NCBI GenBank assembly: GCA_013372925.1
Contig: JABXIV010000121.1
Span: 1-38,796, forward strand
Direction: 5' to 3'
DNA from: Alphaproteobacteria bacterium
GTDB lineage: Bacteria > Pseudomonadota > Alphaproteobacteria > Sphingomonadales > Kordiimonadaceae
DNA: 38,796 nt
The position numbers were made by a program, and so were the translations under genes. This document shows positions 32,060 to 38,796 of the stretch, one piece after another. Positions within the stretch are counted from its first letter, which is position 1, and every line of letters begins with the position of its first letter. The notes below the pieces were generated by a model. The model had not been told where the DNA came from and ran no database searches. It worked only from the letters and a program-made list of their open reading frames with translations.

Positions 32060-33064
32060 ATGAGCACGCAACAGACCGACAACGCATCCTACCCGCGCGC
32101 GGAAGTTTCTCCGCCCTCGGGCCAACTTTTTCCTCATAAACATTTGCTAGGTATATGGAATTTTGATCCAACCACGATCAAGCATTTGCTTGATGTGGCC
32201 GATACCTATGTGGAACAGAACAGGCAACCCAAGAAGTCTTCGCCGAAATGTGCAGGACTTACCCAGATCAACCTGTTCTTTGAAAATTCCACACGCACGC
32301 TGATGAGCTTCGAGATCGCCGGCAAACGCTTAGGCATGGAAGTGACGTCCATGTCTACCGGCACAAGCTCGATCAAGAAGGGCGAAACCCTGCTTGATAC
32401 GGCCGCCACGCTGAATGCAATGCACCCAGATGTGTTGGTGATGCGTCATGCAGATAGTGGTGCAGTAAAGCTGTTGTCCGAAAAGATGGATTGCGCCGTG
32501 ATTAACGCGGGTGACGGCCGGGCCGAACACCCCACGCAGGCGCTTCTGGATGCGCTGACGATCCGTCGCCGCAAAGGCAAGCTCCATGGCCAGACAATCG
32601 TGATCTCGGGCGATGTGGCACACAGCCGGGTGGCCCGCTCAAACATCTATCTATTGAATGCCATGGGTGCCCGCGTGCGCCTGGTTGCCCCGCCGACCCT
32701 GCTTCCCAAGGATGTTGACCGGCTGGGTGTAGAAGTGTCTCACCGCATGGATGAAGGCCTTGAAGGCGCTGACGTTGTAATGATGCTGCGCCTCCAGCAA
32801 GAACGCATGCAAGGCGCTTTCCTGCCAAGCCTTCGGGAATATTACCGCTTCTGGGGGCTGACACGCGAAACGCTCAGCTATGCAAAAGACGACGTGCTGG
32901 TGATGCATCCTGGCCCGATGAACCGGGGTGTAGAGATCGCCTCGGATGTTGCAGACGACCTGGACCGTTCTGCCATTGAAGAACAGGTTGAGATGGGTGT
33001 GGCCGTACGCATGGCCTGCCTTGATATTCTGACACGAAATCTTCGCGAGGAGGATGCGGCATGA
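32060..33064 (+). CDS. pyrB: Aspartate carbamoyltransferase catalytic subunit
   Basis: PyrB joins carbamoyl phosphate to aspartate in pyrimidine synthesis. The 334-residue protein has the carbamoyl-phosphate signature [13 protein letters not shown] (~74-86, with S-T-R-T), [16 protein letters not shown] (~151-166), and the aspartate loop [11 protein letters not shown] (~284-294). The N-terminal ~25 residues before HKHLLGI are a usual alphaproteobacterial extension. No pyrI gene follows; instead the next gene is a dihydroorotase-like protein whose ATG overlaps this stop (ATGA). The two products probably form a class A-like ATCase/DHOase assembly. The predicted promoter gives a leaderless transcript. 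Confidence 0.96.
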   Translation: MSTQQTDNASYPRAEVSPPSGQLFPHKHLLGIWNFDPTTIKHLLDVADTYVEQNRQPKKSSPKCAGLTQINLFFENSTRTLMSFEIAGKRLGMEVTSMSTGTSSIKKGETLLDTAATLNAMHPDVLVMRHADSGAVKLLSEKMDCAVINAGDGRAEHPTQALLDALTIRRRKGKLHGQTIVISGDVAHSRVARSNIYLLNAMGARVRLVAPPTLLPKDVDRLGVEVSHRMDEGLEGADVVMMLRLQQERMQGAFLPSLREYYRFWGLTRETLSYAKDDVLVMHPGPMNRGVEIASDVADDLDRSAIEEQVEMGVAVRMACLDILTRNLREEDAA

Positions 33065-34302
33065 TCACGGCTTACACAAACGCCCGCCTCATCGATCCCG
33101 CCAGCGGCTTGGACGAAAAAGGCACGCTGATTGTCAATGGCGGCGAAATTACTGAATTTGGTGCAAACCTAACAGTGCCTGAAGGTGCCGCAGTCGTTGA
33201 CTGCCAGGGCCGTGTTCTTTGCCCCGGTTTTATTGACATGCGCGCCCATCAGGTGGATGCAGAAGCTGCCCTTGCTGGCGGCATCACAACAGTGATCCTG
33301 CAACCTGACCAAACAACATTGATCGATACAGATCCGGTTGTAGAGCGCATCCGCAATCGGTCTGAAAACGCCCATACTGTGCATGTATACCCCATGGGTG
33401 CAGCTACCCGCGGCATGGAAGGTGGCGAGCTTGCCGAGATTGGCCAGATGCAAGCCTCCGGCGCCGTCGCATTCACAGATTGTCGCAAACCAGTGGCCGA
33501 TAGCCAGGTAATGCGCCGTCTACTGGAATATGCCGGTTATTTCGGGGCGCTCATCGTGCAATTCCCGCAAGATCGAGGCCTCGCGAACGGTGGCATCGCC
33601 CATGAAGGCGAAGTCGCTACCCGGCTTGGGTTTTCCGGCATTCCCGCAATGGCAGAAGTGATCCAGATAGAACGGGATGCCCGCCTCAGCGAAATGACGG
33701 GCACACCTATCCATTTCGCGCTCGTGTCATCGCGCGAGGGGGTTGAAGCGATCCGTGCTGCCAAAAAACGCGGTGTGAAGGTCACCTGCTCCACAGCACC
33801 GCATTATCTGCATTTGAATGATAATGCGATGGAAGGCTACCGGACCTTCGCCAAGGTAAGCCCACCGCTTCGGTCGGAAGAAGATCGACTGGCCCTTATC
33901 GAAGGCCTGGCTGACAGCACAATCGACACGCTTGTAAGCGACCACGATCCGAAAAGCGAGGACGTGAAACGCCTGCCCTTTGGTCAGGCCGCAGCGGGGA
34001 TTGTCGGCTTTGAAACACTGCTGGCCCTCGCGCTCGCCCCTGTTCACGCTGGCAAACTGGATTTAATCACGCTCCTTAAGGCGCTCACGGCAACACCCGC
34101 AAAACTGCTGGGCCTGCCATCCGGCAAACTGGCCGCAGGTGCGCCCGCTGATCTGGTAATCTTCGACCCTGACAAGCCGTGGCGGATTGACCGTGATGCC
34201 TTCCGCGCCAGCGCAAAGAACACGCCGTTTGACACGCTGCCTGTTCAAGGCCAAGTTTGGAAAACTATTGTAGGCGGCGAGGCGCTCTATGGCGGGGAAT
34301 AA
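33061..34302 (+). CDS. Alphaproteobacterial-type dihydroorotase-like protein, metal site altered
   Basis: This 413-residue amidohydrolase-fold protein is related to class I dihydroorotase (PyrC), which closes carbamoyl-aspartate to dihydroorotate. It aligns along the whole length: [57 protein letters not shown] and KVSPPLR. By eye, however, the DxHxH metal pair reads R61-A-H63 and the loop after it is about 12 residues shorter than in related proteins. The usual second HxxHVS histidine is Leu, while the C-terminal SDHD Asp is kept. It may be inactive and act as a structural partner of PyrB, as PyrC-prime does in Pseudomonas. If so, a true pyrC should exist elsewhere. Its ATG overlaps the pyrB stop. 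Confidence 0.88.
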   Translation: MITAYTNARLIDPASGLDEKGTLIVNGGEITEFGANLTVPEGAAVVDCQGRVLCPGFIDMRAHQVDAEAALAGGITTVILQPDQTTLIDTDPVVERIRNRSENAHTVHVYPMGAATRGMEGGELAEIGQMQASGAVAFTDCRKPVADSQVMRRLLEYAGYFGALIVQFPQDRGLANGGIAHEGEVATRLGFSGIPAMAEVIQIERDARLSEMTGTPIHFALVSSREGVEAIRAAKKRGVKVTCSTAPHYLHLNDNAMEGYRTFAKVSPPLRSEEDRLALIEGLADSTIDTLVSDHDPKSEDVKRLPFGQAAAGIVGFETLLALALAPVHAGKLDLITLLKALTATPAKLLGLPSGKLAAGAPADLVIFDPDKPWRIDRDAFRASAKNTPFDTLPVQGQVWKTIVGGEALYGGE

Positions 34303-34305
34303 AGC

Positions 34306-34905
34306 ATGACATTTTCGGCGGAAATGGCACTGGTATTGGCCTTCAGCTATCTTCTGGGGTCAGTGCCGTTCGGCCTTTTGTTCACGAAAATGGCCGGACT
34401 GGGCGATATCCGCAATGTTGGGTCAGGCAATATTGGCGCCACGAACGTGCTGCGTACAGGGCGCAAGGATCTCGCCCTTGCAACCCTGATCATGGATGCC
34501 GGCAAAGGCGCGATCGCTGTTCTGCTTACCCGCTATTTAATTGACCCTGCCCTTGCGCCGCTCGCAGGCGCGGCCGCCTTCATCGGCCACTGTTTCCCGA
34601 TCTACCTGAAATTCAAGGGGGGCAAAGGGGTTGCCACTTTCTTCGGCACCATCTTCGCCATCTCACCACTCCTCGGTTTGGCGTGCGGTGTTACATGGCT
34701 TCTTGCAGCCGCTATTTTCCGCTTCTCATCCCTTTCGGCGCTGATTGCTTCACTTCTGGCCCCTGCCATCAGCTATTATCTTGTTGGCCCCGGAAGCTGG
34801 ATCTTTATCGCCTTCATGACGCTTGTGATTTACATCCGGCACCATGAAAACATCGCCCGCCTAATGAAGGGCGAAGAGCCGAAGATCGGCAAGAAAAACA
34901 AATAG
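34306..34905 (+). CDS. plsY: Acyl-phosphate glycerol-3-phosphate acyltransferase PlsY
   Basis: PlsY transfers the acyl group from acyl phosphate to glycerol 3-phosphate, the first step of membrane phospholipid synthesis. The 199-residue inner-membrane protein has about five hydrophobic segments and the conserved loops SVPFGLLF, VGSGNIGATNVLRTG (~38-52), HCFPIYLKFKGGKGVATFFGT (here HCFPIYLKFKGGKGVATF) and IRHHENIARLMKGEEPKIG at the C-terminus. It starts 3 bases after the dihydroorotase-like stop, so it is in the same transcription unit. Order plsY-dprA-topA is common in alphaproteobacteria. Confidence 0.96.
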   Translation: MTFSAEMALVLAFSYLLGSVPFGLLFTKMAGLGDIRNVGSGNIGATNVLRTGRKDLALATLIMDAGKGAIAVLLTRYLIDPALAPLAGAAAFIGHCFPIYLKFKGGKGVATFFGTIFAISPLLGLACGVTWLLAAAIFRFSSLSALIASLLAPAISYYLVGPGSWIFIAFMTLVIYIRHHENIARLMKGEEPKIGKKNK

Positions 34906-34967
34906 CTTCAGGCGTATTTCCACCACCAAAGATTGACTTTACTGGCGTTCGGCTGCACTCTGCACGC

Positions 34968-36140
34968 ATGAACAAAACGGAAACAAAAATGCCACTCTCT
35001 GATACAGAGAAGCTGGCCCAGCTCAGGCTTATTCGCACGGAAGGTATTGGCCCCATTACATTTCGGGGGCTGATGGACCGTTTCGGCAACGCCAAAGCTG
35101 CACTTGATGCCGCTGTGGACCTGTCTCGCAAAAATGGCCGTAAAAAGCCACTTGTTCCGCCATCCACCGACGCATGCGAAGCAGAGCTTGAGCGAATTGC
35201 CAAGGCCGGTGGGTATGCACTGTTTCTGGGGGATGATACCTACCCCACGCAACTTGTCGCAACAGAAGACGCCCCGCCAGTGCTGTTTGCCCTTGGGCGA
35301 ACCGACCTGTTCAATACGCGAAGTGTGGGCATTGTTGGCGCGCGAAATGCCAGTGCAACAGGCCTGAAGCTGACACGCACCCTGGCAGGGGATCTTGCCG
35401 AAGCGGGCATCACGGTTGTTTCCGGGCTGGCCCGCGGCATCGACACCGCAGCCCACAAGGCATCGCTTGATCATGGCACCATTGCCTGCGTGGCTGGCGG
35501 CCTTGATATTTTCTATCCGCCGGAAAACGAAGACCTGCAGCGGGACATTGCCGAAAAAGGGCTGCTGATTTCAGAAATGCCGCTGGGCACAAGGCCGCAG
35601 GCGCGGCATTTCCCGCGCAGAAATCGGCTGATTTCAGGGCTTTCCATGGGGGTATTGGTGGTGGAGGCCGCGCTGAAATCAGGGTCGCTGATCACCGCGC
35701 GCTTTGCCCTTGAACAGGGGCGAGAGGTTTTCGCCGTACCGGGATCACCGCTGGACCCGCGTGCGAAAGGCGGCAACGCCCTGATCCGAGACGGGGCGAA
35801 ACTGGTGGAGGAAGTGCGCGACATTATAGAAGAGCTCCCTGCCCTGTTTTCCCCCATGCCGCACACCATGGCACGACCACCAAAAATGGCACACATTGGC
35901 ACACCGGGTGTGCCATCCACGCCCGACAGGGATGAAAAGGCCATCACCTCCGGCCCAATCCACCCAGCGGGCAATAGTGATCTGCTTTCACTTCTAAGCA
36001 GTACACCCATTCATATAGATGACATCGTGCGCCAATCCGGCGTGCCTGCAGAAGACGTGCTTGCCGCCTTCCTTGAACTGGAACTGGCGGGCCAAATCGC
36101 ACGGCACGCGGGAGGGCGCATCAGCCGAATTTATGGCTGA
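34968..36140 (+). CDS. dprA: DNA-processing protein DprA
   Basis: DprA binds incoming single-stranded DNA and loads RecA during natural transformation; many non-competent bacteria also keep it. The 390-residue protein has an N-terminal helix-hairpin region (~15-65), then the Rossmann-like core with VGIVGARNAS (~119-128), VVSGLARGIDTAAHKASL (~153-170), FPRRNRLISGLS and SLITARFALEQGREVFAVPGSP. A linker of ~40 residues is followed by a small winged-helix-like C-terminal domain (~325-390). The ATG at 34968 is the longest reasonable start; a later ATG at 34989 is an alternative. No other competence gene is in the window. Confidence 0.95.
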   Translation: MNKTETKMPLSDTEKLAQLRLIRTEGIGPITFRGLMDRFGNAKAALDAAVDLSRKNGRKKPLVPPSTDACEAELERIAKAGGYALFLGDDTYPTQLVATEDAPPVLFALGRTDLFNTRSVGIVGARNASATGLKLTRTLAGDLAEAGITVVSGLARGIDTAAHKASLDHGTIACVAGGLDIFYPPENEDLQRDIAEKGLLISEMPLGTRPQARHFPRRNRLISGLSMGVLVVEAALKSGSLITARFALEQGREVFAVPGSPLDPRAKGGNALIRDGAKLVEEVRDIIEELPALFSPMPHTMARPPKMAHIGTPGVPSTPDRDEKAITSGPIHPAGNSDLLSLLSSTPIHIDDIVRQSGVPAEDVLAAFLELELAGQIARHAGGRISRIYG

Positions 36141-36243
36141 TTTTGAAGAAGGCCATTGCAATCAAAGCCGCTTCGAACTAGGTGAGAGCAAAGACAAAGC
36201 GCAAAAGTGCGTACAATTCATAAGAACAGGAACGGGCTGACGA

Positions 36244-38796
36244 ATGAACGTCGTTATCGTGGAATCGCCGGCTAAGGCAAAAACCATCAACAAATATCTT
36301 GGTAAGGATTACAAGGTCTTAGCCAGTTTTGGTCACGTGCGGGACTTGCCTGCCAAAGATGGTTCCGTGAAGCCAGAAGAAGATTTCGCGATGGATTGGG
36401 TCGTGGATCGCGATTCGAACAAACGCCTCACCGAGATCGCAAATGCCGTTAAAGGCGCCGACCGATTGTATCTGGCGACTGACCCCGACCGCGAAGGGGA
36501 AGCCATCAGCTGGCACGTTCTTGAAGTTCTGAACAAAAAGAAAGCCCTGAAGGACGTGGAAGTGAAACGCGTGGTCTTTAACGAGATCACCAAATCCGCG
36601 ATCCTGAAAGCAATGGCTGAGCCCCGCGATCTGGATGATGAGCTGGTGCACGCCTATCTGGCGCGCCGCGCGCTGGACTATCTGGTGGGCTTCACGCTTT
36701 CCCCTGTTCTGTGGCGCAAGCTGCCCGGTGCACGCTCGGCTGGCCGGGTGCAATCTGTTGCCCTGCGTCTGATCTGCGAGCGCGAGAACGAGATCGAGAA
36801 ATTCGTTCCCCAGGAATATTGGACCGTGGAAGCAGGTCTGAAAGGTGAAGCCGGTAAAAGCTTCATGGCCCGCCTGTTCGCCATGCAGGGCGACAAGCTC
36901 AAGAAATATGACCTGAAAGACGAAAGCACTGCCAAAACGGCGGCTGCCCTGATTGAACGCACACCGCTGACGGTATCAAGCGTTGAGCGCAAGCCAACAC
37001 GCCGCCATCCACAACCGCCTTTCACCACGTCAACCCTGCAGCAGGAAGCGGCAAGAAAGCTTGGTTTCCCTGCACAGCGCACCATGCGTGTGGCCCAAAG
37101 CCTGTATGAAGGCAAGCCGATTGACGGTGAAGTAACCGGTTTGATCACCTACATGCGTACAGACGGCGTGACCATCGCGCAGGAAGCCCTGAACGCAACC
37201 CGAGGCATGATCCAGAGCCGCTACGGCGATAAATACCTGCCCGACAGCCCGCGCATCTATAAGACGAAGGCCAAGAACGCGCAGGAAGCGCACGAGGCCA
37301 TCCGCCCAACCGATCCCATGCGCACACCATCTGAGGTGGCCCACACACTGGATGCTGACGAGAAGAAGCTGTATGAGCTGATTTGGCGCCGTACTATCGC
37401 AAGCCAGATGGAAAGCGTGGTTGCAGAGCGCACCACCGTAACCATCATGAACAGCGACAAAACCGCAGAACTGCGCGCCACAGGCACTGTGATCCAGTTT
37501 GACGGTTTCCTTTCTGTCTATCAGGAAGGCCGCGATGATGAGGGCGACGAAGAAGAAACCCGCCTACCCCTTATCAAGGAAGGCGAGATGCTGGCCCTTG
37601 AAGACGTGCTGCCAAAGCAGCATTTCACAGACGCGCCACCACGCTTCACCGAGGCAAGCCTTGTAAAACGCATGGAAGAACTGGGCATCGGCCGACCTTC
37701 CACCTACGCTTCCATTCTTTCCGTTCTGCGGGACCGCAGCTATGTGCATATGGAGCGCAACCGCTTTATCCCGGACGACAAGGGCCGCCTTGTAACAGCG
37801 TTCCTTGAGAAATTCTTCACGCGCTATGTGCAATATGATTTCACAGCGAACCTTGAAGAGCAGCTTGACCATATCTCGGCAGGCGAGATCGACTGGAAGA
37901 AGGTTCTGAACGACTTCTGGACCGACTTTAAGCCAAAAACCGAAGAGATAATCGGCGTACGCAACGCTGTTGTGATCGATGCGCTGGATGAATTCCTTGA
38001 ACACATGATGTTCCCGGATTCAAAAGATCTGGAAGCAGCACGCAAGTGCCCGAAATGTGAAGATGGCCGCCTGGGCCTGAAAACCAGCCGCTATGGCGCC
38101 TTCATCGGCTGTTCCAACTACCCGGAATGTGGCTACACTCGCCAGTTCGGCACCAAGGGTGACGAAGGCGGCGAAGGCGCAAGCGATGAACCCGCCGTTC
38201 TGGGCGCTGATCCAGAAAGCGGCGAGCCTATCAGCATTCGAACAGGCCGTTTTGGCCCCTATATTCAGGTTGGCGAAGCCGTTAAGGGCGAGAAGCCGAA
38301 ACGTGCCAGCATCCCGAAAGACATGGATCAGGGCGATATCGATCTTGAAAAGGCGCTGGCTCTTCTTTCCCTGCCACGCGAAGTCGGCACACACCCGGAA
38401 GACGGCAAGCCGATCACAAGCGCCATTGGCCGCTACGGCCCTTATGTTGCGCATGACGGTACCTATGCCAAGCTGCAGTCTTCTGAAGAAGTATTCACCG
38501 TAGGGCTTAACCGCGCAGTTTCATTGGTGGCTGATGCCAAAGCCAAGAAAGGCGGCGGCAAGACGGTTCTCAAGGAACTGGGTGAACACCCCGAAGACGG
38601 TGAAGCTGTGCGCGTGCTGGACGGCCGCTATGGCCCCTATGTGAACCACAAGCGCACCAATGCTACCCTGCCGAAAGACACTGAGCCTGAAAGCGTGACG
38701 CTTGAACAGGCCCTTGAATGGCTTGAAGCAAAGGCCGCGAAGAAAAAGCCTGCCAAGAAAGCAGCCGCAAAGAAAAAAGCGCCTGCGAAGAAGAAG
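36244..38796 (+). CDS. topA: DNA topoisomerase I, C-terminus cut by window edge
   Basis: TopA relaxes negative supercoils by a transient 5'-phosphotyrosine link. 851 codons are visible. The TOPRIM domain (VIVESPAKAKTI ... LATDPDREGEAIS) is at the N-terminus, and the catalytic Tyr303 sits in ITYMRTDGV. IGRPSTYASI follows at ~478-487. One zinc-ribbon motif has CPKC and CSNYPEC (~602-628). Three TopA C-terminal repeats carry the motif GRFGPYI / GRYGPYV (~665-810). The Lys/Ala-rich tail runs off the window. The ATG at 36244 is the family's MNVVIVESPAKA start. The final residues are beyond the window. Confidence 0.97.
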   Translation, partial: MNVVIVESPAKAKTINKYLGKDYKVLASFGHVRDLPAKDGSVKPEEDFAMDWVVDRDSNKRLTEIANAVKGADRLYLATDPDREGEAISWHVLEVLNKKKALKDVEVKRVVFNEITKSAILKAMAEPRDLDDELVHAYLARRALDYLVGFTLSPVLWRKLPGARSAGRVQSVALRLICERENEIEKFVPQEYWTVEAGLKGEAGKSFMARLFAMQGDKLKKYDLKDESTAKTAAALIERTPLTVSSVERKPTRRHPQPPFTTSTLQQEAARKLGFPAQRTMRVAQSLYEGKPIDGEVTGLITYMRTDGVTIAQEALNATRGMIQSRYGDKYLPDSPRIYKTKAKNAQEAHEAIRPTDPMRTPSEVAHTLDADEKKLYELIWRRTIASQMESVVAERTTVTIMNSDKTAELRATGTVIQFDGFLSVYQEGRDDEGDEEETRLPLIKEGEMLALEDVLPKQHFTDAPPRFTEASLVKRMEELGIGRPSTYASILSVLRDRSYVHMERNRFIPDDKGRLVTAFLEKFFTRYVQYDFTANLEEQLDHISAGEIDWKKVLNDFWTDFKPKTEEIIGVRNAVVIDALDEFLEHMMFPDSKDLEAARKCPKCEDGRLGLKTSRYGAFIGCSNYPECGYTRQFGTKGDEGGEGASDEPAVLGADPESGEPISIRTGRFGPYIQVGEAVKGEKPKRASIPKDMDQGDIDLEKALALLSLPREVGTHPEDGKPITSAIGRYGPYVAHDGTYAKLQSSEEVFTVGLNRAVSLVADAKAKKGGGKTVLKELGEHPEDGEAVRVLDGRYGPYVNHKRTNATLPKDTEPESVTLEQALEWLEAKAAKKKPAKKAAAKKKAPAKKK

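Noticed and set aside
38720-38796. Lys/Ala repeats at the end of topA considered as a tandem DNA repeat.
   Set aside because: Lys/Ala-rich basic tails are common at the C-terminus of alphaproteobacterial TopA, and the DNA repetition follows from codon use.
1-38796. Search for CRISPR arrays, tRNA or rRNA genes, insertion sequences, toxin-antitoxin pairs and phage genes.
   Set aside because: No regularly spaced repeats of CRISPR type, no tRNA-like T-arm with matching cloverleaf, no transposase or integrase motifs, and no defence-system domains were seen.

Overview
This window looks like chromosomal core DNA of an alphaproteobacterium. It carries two gene blocks that, from general knowledge, are typical of that class. 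The first runs dapA-smpB / type-5 UDG / NYN protein / folK / rpoZ / spoT-type rsh / pyrE / pdxJ. The second runs gatCAB / ruvX / pyrB / pyrC-like / plsY / dprA / topA. The dihydroorotase-like protein also has the alphaproteobacterial sequence type. GC content is moderate. An order such as Kordiimonadales is possible from the flavour of the secreted peptidases, but this is a guess. I see no tRNA, rRNA, CRISPR array, insertion sequence, phage gene or attachment site. No gene-free stretch exceeds 300 bases; the longest gaps are about 180 to 235 bases (10992-11224, 22942-23161, 12635-12834, 15199-15395, 17520-17712, 29158-29344, 25067-25252).

Layout. 1-4934 (minus): folK, rpoZ, rsh (relA/spoT), pyrE, a DUF2062 membrane protein and the start of pdxJ. 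5068-6381 (plus): a NYN-domain putative ribonuclease and a type-5 uracil-DNA glycosylase. 6481-7654: a small orphan protein diverging from a cyclic-nucleotide-binding/FHA fusion. 7651-9041 (minus): dapA-smpB. 9185-11995: an Aer-like PAS protein overlapping a soluble chemotaxis transducer, divergent from an FNR-like regulator with four suitably placed cysteines and a Crp/Fnr-type operator. 12056-12634 (minus): a periplasmic EF-hand protein. 12835-20388 (plus): an envelope cluster with an M1-like metallopeptidase, a diguanylate cyclase, a DUF6702-like exported protein, a small exported protein and a large met-zincin. 20466-22941 (minus): a short-chain dehydrogenase, a Sel1-repeat protein and a soluble histidine kinase. 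23162-25066: two convergent glycine-zipper envelope proteins. 25253-28521 (minus): gatCAB. 28663-31994: a PAS_5-like protein, a GNAT acetyltransferase, a DUF3089 hydrolase, ruvX and a second GNAT. 32060-38796 (plus): pyrB, a divergent dihydroorotase, plsY, dprA and topA, which runs off the window.

How the genes work together. Pyrimidine synthesis is represented by pyrE in one block and by pyrB plus the pyrC-like gene in the other. The gatCAB genes supply Gln-tRNA/Asn-tRNA amidation. The dprA, topA, ruvX and UDG genes serve DNA maintenance. rsh and rpoZ sit together, linking stringent response and RNA polymerase. Signalling genes are dense in the middle of the window: PAS/MCP, the FNR-like regulator, cNMP-FHA, GGDEF and a histidine kinase.

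The best candidate for something under-described is the 9.2-12.0 kb redox/energy-taxis module. The altered FNR-like recognition helix and the altered operator (TTAAC half-sites instead of TTGAT) appear to match each other. No clearly novel defence or mobile system was found.
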